NCBI GenBank assembly: GCA_963662155.1
Contig: OY759263.1
Coordinates: 28,498,023 to 28,562,022 of the forward strand
Origin: Lamellibrachia columna
Lineage: Eukaryota > Annelida > Polychaeta > Sabellida > Siboglinidae
Length of the DNA: 64,000 nucleotides
Direction: 5' to 3'
Positions 15,101 to 30,100 of the stretch are shown here, piece by piece (the stretch's first letter is position 1; the number at the start of each line of letters is the position of its first letter). The position numbers and the translations under genes are program-made. The notes beneath the pieces are model-generated. The model saw nothing but the letters and a program-made list of their open reading frames with translations. It searched no databases and was not told the origin of the DNA.

Positions 15101-18100
15101 GCTTTCATTGGTTTGAACGAAGACTTTTTTTAACAACACATTGAACATCCATATATATAAATGGAATAACATTGAACATTATGCTGATTCATCAATGTTA
15201 TGTGATTTGTTTCCAAGCTACAATTTTCGCTTTTGCATTATCAAACCTCATGTATTCATTTTTAAATATGAAACAACGAATGCGATTGATATTTTCAGTA
15301 CACCTTTATATTTTAAAATAGCTGCAAAGCACTCCTTCTGTTTTCTTCGTGTGGTATCAAAGATAGAGCTATATCATTTCTATATTTCCAAAATGACAAC
15401 TGGAAAGGGATACACATAACTGCATTTGTAAACATTCGGTCGGTGTTACCTGAATCAGTCGTACTTTCTATCTCGAGAGTAGTAGTATCCAATGATGCAG
15501 TAGTAGAAGACGTCGCTGAAGTAGTGTCTTCCTCGGTAGTTTTCCCTTCTACTTTCGTACTTGCTACAGTTGGTGAATAGTCAAAATTCAACAATAAATT
15601 ACAAATATCAGAGTTATAGTATATTTATTTTCTATTTATTATAATTAATATCAATCGTTCCATATGTTCAACAAATTACCAGTTTCGTAGATATTTCAAT
15701 TGGGTAATAAAATATTAATAACGGACGAATAGATAAAACGATTAGTTGAGATCATTCTTGTACCTTCGCTAGTTGTTTCGACGAAAGATGTTGTTCCTTC
15801 GATTGTTGTTTGTGCAGCTGTTCCAGAGGTCTCTGTCGAAGTTATTGTTTCGGTAGACTCCGTGGTAACATCCACAGCTGTGGTTGTTGCTGAAAAAAAA
15901 ATAATTGAAATAGAGCTAAGCATTTAGTAGATGCCGGAATTAAATTATTTTCTGTAATGACAGTTATATTGGTAAAGAAGTCTCATTGCCTACCCATCAA
16001 AATTACACTTATTTTTTAAACAGAAATGACACTCATTTACTTTCGCTCGTTGTCTCAACAGATTGCGTCGTTCCTTCGATTGTACTTGTTTCAACTGACT
16101 CTGTAGTCGCTGCCGACGACAAGCTATCCGTCGATTCCGTTGTTTCCACAGGGGCTGTGGTGGATCCTGCCAGAAGAATATCATGTCAAATGCATTCATT
16201 GGTTTGAACGAAGACTTTTTTTAACAACACATTGAACATCCATATATATAAATGGAATAACATTGAACATTATGCTGATTCATCAATGTTATGTGATTTG
16301 TTTCCAAGCTACAATTTTCGCTTATGCTTCATCAAACCTCATGTATTCATTTTGAAATATGAAACAACGAATACGATTGATATTTTCAATACAACTTTAT
16401 ATTTTAAAATAGCTGCAAAGCACTCCTTCTGTTTTCTTCGTATGGTATCAAAGATAGAGCTATATCATTTCTATATTTCCAAAATGACAACTGGAAAGGG
16501 ATACACATAACTGCATTTGTAAACATTCGGTCGGTGTTACCTGAAGCAGTCGTACTTTCTATCTCGAGAGTAGTAGTATCCAATGATGCAGTAGTAGAAG
16601 ACGTCGCTGAAGTAGTGTCTTCCTCGGTAATTTTCCCTTCTACTACCGTACTTGCTACAGTTGGTGAATAGTCAAAATTCAATAATAAATTACAAATATC
16701 CGAGTTATAATATATTTATTTTCTATTTATTATAATTAATATCAATCGTTCCATATGTTCAACAAATTACCAGTTTCGAAGATATTTCAATTGGATAATA
16801 AAATATTAGTAACGGGCGAATAGATAAAACGATTAGTTGAGATCATTCTTGTACCTTCGCTAGTTGTTTCGACGAAAGATGTTGTTCCTTCGATTGTTGT
16901 TTGTGCAGCTATTCCAGTGGTCTCTGTCGAAGTTATTGTTTCGGTTGACCCCGTGGTAACATCCGCAGCTGTGATTGTTGCTGATAAAAAATTATTTGAA
17001 ATAGAACTAAGCATTTAGTAGATGCAGGAATTAAATTATTTTCTGTAATGACATTTATATTGGTAAAGAAGTCTCATTGCCTACCCATCAAAATTACACT
17101 TATTTTTTAAACATAAATGACAGTCATTTACCTTCGCTCGTTGTCTCAACAGATTGCGTCGATCCTTCGAATGTACTTGTTTCAACTGACTCTGTAGTCG
17201 CTGCCGACGACAAGCTATCCGTCGATTCCGTTGTTTCCACAGGGGCAGTGGTGGATCCTGCCAGAAGAATATCATGACAAATGCTTTCATTGGTTTGAAC
17301 GAAGACTTTTTTTAACAACACATTGAACATCCATATATATAAATGGAATAACATTGAACATTATGCTGATTCATCAATGTTATGTGATTTGTTTCCAAGC
17401 TACAATTTTCGCTTATGCTTCATCAAACCTCATGTATTCATTTTGAAATATGAAACAACGAATACGATTGATATTTTCAATACAACTTTATATTTTAAAA
17501 TAGCTGCAAAGCACTCCTTCTGTTTTCTTCGTGTGGTATCAAAGATAGAGCTATATCATTTCTATATTTCCAAAATGACAACTAGAAAGGGATACACATA
17601 ACTGCATTTGTAAACATTCGGTCGGTGTTACCTGAAGCAGTCGTACTTTCTATCTCGAGAGTAGTAGTATCCAATGATGCAGTAGTAGAAGACGTCGCTG
17701 AAGTAGTGTCTTCCTCGGTAATTTTCCCTTCTACTACCGTACTTGCTACAGTTGGTGAATTGTCAAAATTCAATAATAAATTACAAATATCCGAGTTATA
17801 ATATATTTATTTTCTATTTATTATAATTAATATCAATCGTTCCATATGTTCAACAAATTAGCAGTTTCGTAGATATTTCAATTGGGTAATAAAATATTAA
17901 TAACGGACGAATAGATAAAACGATTAGTTGAGATCAAATTGTACCTTCGCTAGTTGTTTCGACGAAAGATGTTGTTCCTTCGATTGTTGTTTGCGCAGCT
18001 GTTCCAGTGGTCTCTGTCGAAGTTATTGTTTCGGTAGACTCCGTGGTAACATCCACAGCTGTGATTGTTGCTGAAAAAAAAAATTGAAATAGAGCTAAGC

Positions 18101-21100
18101 ATTTAATAGATGCAGGAATTAAATTATTTTCTCTAATGACAGTTATATTGGAAAACAAGTAACATTGCCTACCCTTCAAAATTACACTCATTGTTTAAAC
18201 AGAAATGACAGTCATTTACCTTCGCTCGTTGTCTCAACGGATGGCGTCGTTCTTTCAATTGTACTTGTTTCAACAGACTCTCTAGTCGCTGCCGACGACA
18301 AGCTATCCGTCGATTCCGTGGTTTCCACAGGGGCTGTGGTGGATCCTGCCAAAAGAATATCATGTCAAATGCATTCATTGGTTTGAACAAGACATTGTTT
18401 TAACAAAACATTGAACATCCATATATATAAATGGAATAACATTGAACATTATGCTGATTCATAAATGTTATGTGATTTGCTTCCAAGCTACAAGTTGCGC
18501 TTTTGCATTATCAAACCTCATGTATTAATTTTGAGATATGAAACATAGAATATGATTGATATTTTCAATACAACTTTATATTTTAAAATAGTTGCATAGC
18601 ACTCCTTCTGTTTTCATCGTTTGGTATCAAAGATAGAGCTATATCATTTCTATATTTCAAAATGAAATCTGGAAAGAGATACACATAATTGCATTTGTAA
18701 ACATTCGGTCGGTGTTACCTGAAGCAGTCGTACTTTCTATCTCGAGAGTAGTAGTATCCAATGATGCAATAGTAGAAGATGTCGCTGAAGTAGTGTCTTC
18801 CACGGTAGTTTTCCCTTCTACTACCGTACTTGCTACAGTTGCTGAATAATCAAAATTAAAAAATAAATTACAAATATCATAGTTATATTATATTTATTTT
18901 CTATTTGTTATAATTAATATCAATCGTTCCATATGTACAACAAATTAGCAGTTTCGTAGTTTTTTCAATTAGGTAATAAAATATTAATAACGGACGAATA
19001 GATAAAACGATTATTTGAGATCAAACTTATACCTTCGCTAGTTGTTTCGACGAAAGATTTTGTTCCTTCGACTGTTGTTTGTGCAGCTGTTCCAGTGGTC
19101 TCTGTCGAAATTATTGTTTCGGTTGACCCCGTGGTAACATCCGCAGCTGTGGTTGTTGCTGAAAAAAAATACTTAAAATAGAGCTAAGCATTTAGTAGAT
19201 GCCAGAATTAAATTATTTTCTGTAATGACAGTTATATTGGTAAACAAGCCACATTGCCTACCCATCAAAATTACACTGATTGTTTAAACAGAAATGACAG
19301 TCATTTACCTTCGCTCGTTGTCTCAACGGATTGCGTCGTTCCTTCGATTGTACTTGTTTCAACTGAATCTGTAGTTGCTGCCGACGACAAGCTATCCGTC
19401 GATTCCGTGTTTTCCACAGGAGCTGTGGTGGATCCTGCCAGAAGAACATCATGTCAAATGCATTCATTGGTTTGAACGAAGACTTTTTTTAACATCACAT
19501 TGAACATCCATATATATAAATGGAATAACATTGAACATTATGCTGATTCATCAATGTTATGTGATTTGTTTCCAAGCTACAATTTTCGCTTTTGCATTAT
19601 CAAACCTCATGTATTTATTTTAAAATATGAAAAAACGAATGCGATTGATATTTTCAGTACACCTTTATATTTTAAAATACCTGCAAAGCACTCCTTCTGT
19701 TTTCTTCGTGTGGTATCAAAGATAGAGCTATATCATTTCTATATTTCCAAAATGACAACTGGAAAGGGATACACATAACTGCATTTGTAAACATTCGGTC
19801 GGTGTTACCTGAAGCAGTCGTACTTTCTATCTCGAGAGTAGTAGTATCCAATGATGCAGTAGTAGAAGACGTCGCTGAAGTAGTGTTTTCCCCTGTAGTT
19901 TTCCCTTCTACTTCCGTACTTGCTACAGTTGGTGAATAGTCAAAATTCAACAATAAATTACAAATATCAGAGTTATAATATATTTATTTTCTATTTATTA
20001 TAATTAATATCAATCGTTCCATATGTTCAACAAATTAGCAGTTTCTAGATATTTCAATTGGGTAATAAAATATTAATAACGATCGAATAGATAAAACGAT
20101 TAGTTGAGATCATTCTTGTACCTTCGCTAGTTGTTTCGACGAAAGATGTTGCACCTTCGATTGTTGTTTGTGCAGCTGTTCCAGTGGTCTCTGTCGAAGT
20201 TATTGTTTCGGTAGACTCCGTGGTAACATCCACAGCTGTGGTTGTTGCAGAAAAAAAAATACTTGAAATAGAGCTAAGTATTTAGTAGATGCAGGAATTA
20301 AATTATTTTCTCTAATGACAGTTATATTGGAAAAAAAGTCACATTGCCTACCCTTCAAAATTACACTTATTGTTTAAACAGAAATGACAGTCATTTACCT
20401 TCGCTCGTTGTCTCAACGGATTTCGTCGTTCCTTCGATTGTACTTGTTTCAACTGACTCTGTAGTCGCTGCCGACGACAAGCTGTCCGTCGATTCCGTTG
20501 TTTCCACAGGGGCTGTGTTGGATCCTGCCAGAAGAATATCATGTCAAATGCATTCATTGGTTTGAAAGAAGACTTTTTTTAACAACACATTGAACATCCA
20601 TATATATAAATGGAATAACATTTAACATTATGCTCATTCATCAATGTTATGTGATTTGTTTCCAAGCTACAATTTTCGCTTTTGCATTATCAAACCTCAT
20701 GTATTCATTTTAAAATTTGAAACAACGAATGCGATTGATATTTTCAGTACACCTTTATATTTTAAAATAGCTGCAAAGCACTCCTTCTGTTTTCTTCGTG
20801 TGGTATCAAAGATAGAGCTATATCATTTCTATATTTCCAAAATGACAACTGGAAAGGGATACACGTAACTGCATTTGTAAACATTCGGTCGGTGTTACCT
20901 GAAGCAGTCGTACTTTCTATCTCGAGAGTAGTAGTATCCAATGATGCAGTAGTAGAAGAAGTCGCTGAAGTAGTGTCTTCCTCGGTAGTTTTCCCTTCTA
21001 CTTCCGTACTTGCTACAGTTGGTGAATAGTCAAAATAAAAAAATAAATTACAAATATCATAGTTATAATATATTTATTGTCTATTTATTATAATTAATAT

Positions 21101-24100
21101 CAATCGTTCCATATGTTCAACAAATTAGCAGTTTCGTAGGTGTTTCAATTAGGTAATAAAATATTAATAACGGACGAATAGATAAAACGATTATTTGAGA
21201 TAAAACTTGTACCTTCGCTAGTTGTTTCGACGAAAGATGTTGTTCCTTCGACTGTTGTTTGTGCAGCTGTTCCAGTGGTCTCTGTCGAAATTATTGTTTC
21301 GGTTGACCCCGTGGTAACATCCGCAGCTGTGGTTGTTGCTGAAAACAAATACTTGAAATAGAGCTAAGCATTTAGTAGATGCCAGAATTAAATTATTTTC
21401 TGTAATGACAGTTATATTGTTAAACAAGTCACATTGCCTACCCATCAAAATTACACTTATTGTTTAAACAGAAATGACAGTCATTTACCTTCGCTCGTTG
21501 TCTCAACGGATTGCGTCGTTCCTTCGATTGTACTTGTTTCAACTGACTCTGTAGTCGCTGCCGACGACAAGCTATCCGTCGATTCCGTTGTTTCCACAGG
21601 GGCAGTGGTGGATCCTGCCAGAAGAATATCATGTCAAATGCTTTCATTGGTTTGAACGAAGACTTTTTTTAACAACACATTGAACATCCATATATATAAA
21701 TGGAATAACATTGAACATTATGCTGATTCATCAATGTTATGTGATTTGTTTCCAAGCTACAATTTTCGCTTTTGCATTATCAAACCTCATGTATTCATTT
21801 TTAAATATGAAACAACGAATGCGATTGATATTTTCAGTACACCTTTATATTTTAAAATAGCTGCAAAGCACTCCTTCTGTTTTCTTCGTGTGGTATCAAA
21901 GATAGAGCTATATCATTTCTATATTTCCAAAATGACAACTGGAAAGGGATACACATAACTGCATTTGTAAACATTCGGTCGGTGTTACCTGAAGCAGTCG
22001 TACTTTCTATCTCGAGAGTAGTAGTATCCAATGATGCAGTAGTAGAAGACGTCGCTGAAGTAGTGTCTTCCTCGGTAATTTTCCCTTCTACTACCGTACT
22101 TGCTACAGTTGGTGAAAAGTCAAAATTCAATAATAAATTACAAATATCCGAGTTATAATATATTTATTTTCTATTTATTATAATTAATATAAATCGTTCC
22201 ATATGTTCAACAAATTACCAGTTTCGTAGATATTTCAATTGGGTAATAAAATATTAGTAATGGGCGAATAGATAAAACGATTAGTTGAGATCATTCTTGT
22301 ACCTTCGCTAGTTGTTTCGACGAAAGATGTTGTTCCTTCGATTGTTGTTTGTGCAGCTATTCCAGTGGTCTCTGTCGAAGTTATTGTTTCGGTTGACCGA
22401 ATTGGTTTGAACGAAGACTTTTTTTAACATCACATTGAACATCCATATATATAAATTGAATAACATTGAACATTATGCTGATTCATCAATGTTATGTGAT
22501 TTGCTTCCAAGCTACAATTTTCGCTTTTCCATTATCAAACCTCATGTATTCATTTTAAAATATGAAAAAACGAATGCGATTGATATTTTCAGTACACCTT
22601 TATATTTTATCAAAGATAGAGCTATATCATTTCTATATTTCCAAAATGACAACTGGAAAGGGATACACATAACTGCATTTGTAAACATTCGGTCGGTGTT
22701 ACCTGAAGCAGTCGTACTTTCTATCTCGAGAGTAGTAGTATCCAATGATGCAGTAGTAGAAGACGTCGCTGAAGTAGTGTTTTCCTCTGTAGTTTTCCCT
22801 TCTACTTCCGTACTTGCTACAGTTGGTGAATAGTCAAAATTCAACAATAAATTAAAATATCAGAGTTATAATATATTTATTTTCTATTTATTATAATTAA
22901 TATCAATCGTTCCATATGTTCAACAAATTAGCAGTTTCTAGATATTTCAATTGGGTAATAAAATATTAATAACGGGCGAATAGATAAAACGATTAGTTGA
23001 GATCATTCTTGTACCTTCGCTAGTTGTTTCGACGAAAGATGTTGTTCCTTCGATTGTTGTTTGTGCAGCTATTCCAGTGGTCTCTGTCGAAGTTATTGTT
23101 TCGGTTGACCCCGTGGTAACATTCGCAGCTGTGGTTGTTGCTGATAAAAAATTATTTGAAATAGAACTAAGCATTTAGTAGATGCAGGAATTAAATTATT
23201 TTCTGTAATGACATTTATATTGGTAAAGAAGTCTCATTGCCTACCCATCAAAATTACACTTATTGTTTAAACAGAAATGACAGTCATTTACCTTCGCTCG
23301 TTGTCTCAACGGATTGCGTCGTTCCTTCGATTGTACTTGTTTCAACTGAATCTGTAGTCGCTGCCGACGACAAGCTATCCGTCGATTCCGTGGTTTCCAC
23401 AGGAGCTGTGGTGGATCCTGCCAGAAGAACATCATGTCAAATGCATTCATTGGTTTGAACGAAGACTTTTTTTAACATCACATTGAACATCCATATATAT
23501 AAATGGAATAACATTGAACATTATGCTGATTCATCAATGTTATGTGATTTGCTTCCAAGCTACAATTTTCGCTTTTCCATTATCAAACCTCATGTATTCA
23601 TTTTAAAATATGAAAAAACGAATGCGATTGATATTTTCAGTACACCTTTATATTTTATCAAATATAGAGCTATATCATTTCTATATTTCCAAAATGACAA
23701 CTGGAAAGGGATACACATAACTGCATTTGTAAACATTCGGTCGGTGTTACCTGAAGCAGTCGTACTTTCTATCTCGAGAGTAGTAGTATCCAATGATGCA
23801 GTAGTAGAAGACGTCGCTGAAGTAGTGTTTTCCTCTGTAGTTTTCCCTTCTACTTCCGTACTTGCTACAGTTGGTGAATAGTCAAAATTCAACAATAAAT
23901 TAAAATATCAGAGTTATAATATATTTATTTTCTATTTATTATAATTAATATCAATCGTTCCATATGTTCAACAAATTAGCAGTTTCTAGATATTTCAATT
24001 GGGTAATAAAATATTAATAACGGGCGAATAGATAAAACGATTAGTTGAGATCATTCTTGTACCTTCGCTAGTTGTTTCGACGAAAGATGTTATACCTTCG

Positions 24101-27100
24101 ATTGTTGTTTGTGCAGCTGTTCCAGTGGTCTCTGTCGAAGTTATTGTTTCGGTAGACTCCGTGGTAACATCCACAGCTGTGGTTGTTGCAGAAAAAAAAA
24201 TACTTGAAATAGAGCTAAGCATTTAGTAGATGCAGGAATTAAATTATTTTCTGTAATGACATTTATATTGGTAAAGAAGTCTCATTGCCTACCCATCAAA
24301 ATTACACTTATTTTTTAAACAGAAATGACAGTCATTTACCTTCGCTCGTTGTCTCAACAGATTGCGTCGATCCTTCGATTGTACTTGTTTCAACTGACTC
24401 TGTAGTCGCTGCCGACGACAAGCTATCCGTCGATTCCGTTGTTTCCACAGGGGCAGTGGTGGATCCTGCCAGAAGAATATCATGTCAAATGCTTTCATTG
24501 GTTTGAACGAAGACTTTTTTTAACAACACATTGAACATCCATATATATAAATGGAATAACATTGAACATTATGCTGATTCATCAATGTTATGTGATTTGT
24601 TTCCAAGCTACAATTTTCGCTTTTGCATTATCAAACCTCATGTATTCATTTTTAAATATGAAACAACGAATGCGATTGATATTTTCAGTACACCTTTATA
24701 TTTTAAAATAGCTGCAAAGCACTCCTTCTGTTTTCTTCGTGTGGTATCAAAGATAGAGCTATATCATTTCTATATTTCCAAAATGACAACTGGAAAGGGA
24801 TACACATAACTGCATTTGTAAACATTCGGTCGGTGTTACCTGAAGCAGTCGTACTTTCTATCTCGAGAGTAGTAGTATCCAATGATGCAGTAGTAGAAGA
24901 CGTCGCTGAAGTAGTGATTTCCTCGGTAGTTTTCCCTTCTACTTTCGTACTTGCTACAGTTGGTGAATAGTCAAAATTCAACAATAAATTACAAATATCA
25001 GAGTTATAGTATATTTATTTTCTATTTATTATAATTAATATCAATCGTTCCATATGTTCAACAAATTAGCAGTCTCGTAGATATTTCAATTGGGTAATAA
25101 AATATTAATAACGGACGAATAGATAAAACGATTAGTTGAGATCATTCTTGTACCTTCGCTAGTTGTTTCGACGAAAGATGTTCCTTCGATTGTTGTTTGT
25201 GCAGCTGTTCCAGTGGTTTCTGTCGAAGTTATTGTTTCGGTAGACTCCGTGGTAACATCCACAGCTGTGGTTGTTGCTGAAAAAAAAATAATTGAAATAG
25301 AGCTAAGCATTTAGTAGATGCAGGAATTAAATTATTTTCTCTAATGACAGTTATATTGGAAAACAAGTCACATTGCCTACCCTTCAAAATTACACTCATT
25401 GTTTAAACAGAAATGACAGTCATTTACCTTCGCTCGTTGTCTCAACGGATGGCGTCGTTCCTTCAATTGTACTTGTTTCAACAGACTCTGTAGTCGCTGC
25501 CGACGACAAGCTATCCGTCGATTCCGTGGTTTCCACAGGGGCTGTGGTGGATCCTGCCAAAAGAATATCATGTCAAATGCATTCATTGGTTTGAACAAGA
25601 CATTGTTTTAACAAAACATTGAACATCCATATATATAAATGGAATAACATTGAACATTATGCTGATTCATAAATGTTATGTGATTTTCTTCCAAGCTACA
25701 AGTTGCGCTTTTGCATTATCAAACCTCATGTATTAATTTTGATATATGAAACATCGAATATGATTGATATTTTCAATACAACTTTATATTTTAAAATAGT
25801 TGCATAGCACTCCTTCTGTTTTAATCGTGTGGTATCAAAGATAGAGCTATATCATTTCTATATTTCAAAATGAAATCTGGAAAGGGATACACATAATTGC
25901 ATTTGTAAACATTCGGTCGGTGTTACCTGAAGCAGTCGTACTTTCTATCTCGAGAGTAGTAGTATCCAATGATGCAGTAGTAGAAGACGTCGCTGAAGTA
26001 GTTTCTTCCACGGTAGATTTCCCTTCTACTACCGTACTTGCTACAGTTGCTGAATAATCAAAATTAAAAAATAAATTACAAATATCATAGTTATATTAAA
26101 TTTTTTTTTGTATTTGTTATAATTAATATCAATCGTTCCATATGTACAACAAATTAGCAGTTTCGTAGTTTTTTCAATTAGGTAATAAAATATTAATAAC
26201 GGACGAATAGATAAAACGATTATTTGAGATCAAACTTATACCTTCGCTAGTTGTTTCGACGAAAGATGTTGTTCCTTCGACTGTTGTTTGTGCAGCTGTT
26301 CCAGTGGTCTCTGTCGAAATTATTGTTTCGGTTGACCCCGTGGTAACATCCGCAGCTGTGGTTGTTGCTGAAAAAAATACTTAAAATAGAGCTAAGCATT
26401 TAGTAGATGCAGGAATTAAATTATTTTCTGTAATGACAGTTATATTGGTAAAGAAGTCTCATTGCCTACCCATCAAAATTACACTTATTTTTTAAACAGA
26501 AATGACAGTCATTTACCTTCGCTCGTTGTCTCAACAGATTGCGTCGTTCCTTCGATTGTACTTGTTTCAACTGACTCTGTAGTCGCTGCCGACGACAAGC
26601 TATCCGTCGATTCCGTTGTTTCCACAGGGGCAGTGGTGGATCCTGCCAGAAGAATATCATGTCAAATGCTTTCATTGGTTTGAACGAAGACTTTTTTTAA
26701 CAACACATTGAACATCCATATATATAAATGGAATAACATTGAACATTATGCTGATTCATCAATGTTATGTGATTTGTTTCCAAGCTACAATTTTCGCTTT
26801 TGCATTATCAAACCTCATGTATTCATTTTAAAATATGAAACAACGAATGCGATTGATATTTTCAGTACACCTTTATATTTTAAAATAGCTGAAAAGCACT
26901 CCTTCTGTTTTCTTCGTGTGGTATCAAAGATAGAGCTATATCATTTCTATATTTCCAAAATGACAACTGGAAAGGGATACACTTAACTGCATTTGTAAAC
27001 ATTCGGTCGGTGTTACCTGAAGCAGTCGTACTTTCTATCTCGAGAGTAGTAGTATCCAATGATGCAGTAGTAGAAGACGTCGCTGAAGTAGTGTCTTCCT

Positions 27101-30100
27101 CGGTAATTTTCCCTTCTACTACCGTACTTGCTACAGTTGGTGAAAAGTCAAAATTCAATAATAAATTACAAATATCCGAGTTATAATATATTTATTTTCT
27201 ATTTATTATAATTAATATAAATCGTTCCATATGTTCAACAAATTACCAGTTTCGTAGATATTTCAATTGGGTAATAAAATATTAGTAATGGGCGAATAGA
27301 TAAAACGATTAGTTGAGATCATTCTTGTACCTTCGCTAGTTGTTTCGACGAAAGATGTTGTTCCTTCGATTGTTGTTTGTGCAGCTATTCCAGTGGTCTC
27401 TGTCGAAGTTATTGTTTCGGTTGACCCCGTGGTAACATTCGCAGCTGTGGTTGTTGCTGATAAAAAATTATTTGAAATAGAACTAAGCATTTAGTAGATG
27501 CAGGAATTAAATTATTTTCTGTAATGACATTTATATTGGTAAAGAAGTCTCATTGCCTACCCATCAAAATTACACTTATTTTTTAAACAGAAATTACAGT
27601 CATTTACCTTCGCTCGTTGTCTCAACAGATTGCGTCGATCCTTCGATTGTACTTGTCTCAACTGACTCTGTAGTCGCTGCCGACGACAAGCTATCCGTCG
27701 ATTTCGTTGTTTCCACATGGGCTGTGTTGGATCCTGCCAGAAGAATATCATGTCAAATGCATTCATTGGTTTGAAAGAAGACTTTTTTTAACAACACATT
27801 GAACATCCATATATATATAAATGGAATAACATTGAACATTATGCTGATTCATCAATGTTATGTGATTTGTTTCCAAGCTACAATTTTCGCTTTTGCATTA
27901 TCAAACCTCATGTATTCATTTTAAAATTTGAAACAACGAATGCGATTGATATTTTCAGTACACCTTTATATTTTAAAATAGCTGCAAAGCACTCCTTCTG
28001 TTTTCTTCGTGTGGTATCAAAGATAGAGCTATATAATTTCTATATTTCCAAAATGACAACTGGAAAGGGATACACATAACTGCATTTGTAAACATTCGGT
28101 CGGTGTTACCTGAAGCAGTCGTACTTTCTATCTCGAGAGTAGTAGTATCCAATGATGCAGTAGTAGAAGAAGTCGCTGAAGTAGTGTCTTCCTCGGTAGT
28201 TTTCCCTTCTACTTCCGTACTTGCTACAGTTGGTGAATAATCAAAATTAAAAAATAAATTACAAATATCATAGTTATAATATATTTATTGTCTATTTATT
28301 ATAATTAATATCAATCGTTCCATATGTTCAACAAATTAGCAGTTTCGTAGATATTTCAATTGGGTAATACAATATTAATAACGGACGAATAGATAAAACG
28401 ATTAGTTGAGATCATTCTTGTACCTTCGCTAGTTGTTTCGACGAAAGATTTTGTTCCTTCGATTGTTGTTTGTGCAGCTGTTCCAGTGGTCTCTTTCGAA
28501 ATTATTGTTTCGGATGACCCCGTGGTAACATCCGCAGCTGTGGTTGTTGCTGAAAAAAAATTATTTGAAATAGAACTAAGCATTTAGTAGATGCAGGATT
28601 AAATTATTTTCTGTAATGACATTTATATTGGTAAAGAAGTCTCATTGCCTACCCATCAAAATTACACTTATTTTTTAAACAGAAATGAGTCATTTACCTT
28701 CGCTCGTTGTCTCAACAGATTGCGTCGTTCCTTCGATTGTACTTGTTTCAACTGACTCTGTAGTCGCTGCCGACGACAAGCTATCCGTCGATTCCGTTGT
28801 TTCCACAGGGGCTGTGGTGGATCCTGCCAGAAGAATATCATGTCAAATGCATTCATTGGTTTGAACGAAGACTTTTTTTAACAACACATTGAACATCCAT
28901 ATATATAAATGGAATAACATTGAACATTATGCTGATTCATCAATGTTATGTGATTTGCTTCCAAGCTACAATTTTCGCTTTTCCATTATCAAACCTCATG
29001 TATTCATTTTAAAATATGAAAAAACGAATGCGATTGATATTTTCAGTACACCTTTATATTTTATCAAAGATAGAGCTATATCATTTCTATATTTCCAAAA
29101 TGACAACTGGAAAGGGATACACATAACTGCATTTGTAAACATTCGGTCGGTGTTACCTGAAGCAGTCGTACTTTCTATCTCGAGAGTAGTAGTATCCAAT
29201 GATGCAGTAGTAGAAGACGTCGCTGAAGTAGTGTTTTCCTCTGTAGTTTTCCCTTCTACTTCCGTACTTGCTACAGTTGGTGAATAGTCAAAATTCAACA
29301 ATAAATTAAAATATCAGAGTTATAATATATTTATTTTCTATTTATTATAATTAATATCAATCGTTCCATATGTTCAACAAATTAGCAGTTTCTAGATATT
29401 TCAATTGGGTAATAAAATATTAATAACGGGCGAATAGATAAAACGATTAGTTGAGATCATTCTTGTACCTTCGCTAGTTGTTTCGACGAAAGATGTTATA
29501 CCTTCGATTGTTGTTTGTGCAGCTGTTCCAGTGGTCTCTGTCGAAGTTATTGTTTCGGTAGACTCCGTGGTAACATCCACAGCTGTGGTTGTTGCAGAAA
29601 AAAAAATACTTGAAATAGAGCTAAGCATTTAGTAGATGCAGGAATTAAATTATTTTCTCTAATGACAGTTATATTGGAAAAAAAGTCACATTGCCTACCC
29701 TTCAAAATTACACTTATTGTTTAAACAGAAATGACAGTCATTTACCTTCGCTCGTTGTCTCAACGGATTTCGTCGTTCCTTCGATTGTACTTGTTTCAAC
29801 TGACTCTGTAGTCGCTGCCGACGACAAGCTATCCGTCGATTCCGTTGTTTCCACAGGGGCTGTGTTGGATCCTGCCAGAAGAATATCATGTCAAATGCAT
29901 TCATTGGTTTGAAAGAAGACTTTTTTTAACAACACATTGAACATCCATATATATAAATGGAATAACATTGAACATTATGCTCATTCATCAATGTTATGTG
30001 ATTTGTTTCCAAGCTACAATTTTCGCTTATGCTTCATCAAACCTCATGTATTCATTTTGAAATATGAAACAACGAATACGATTGATATTTTCAATACAAC

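Larger units (their letters stand above)
24285..27774. repeat. Second copy of the 7.3-10.8 kb block
   Basis: It matches the first block in order and in rare variants. It diverges in the last exon C, where the Asn3/His6/Lys11 form replaces the original. Confidence 0.9.
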
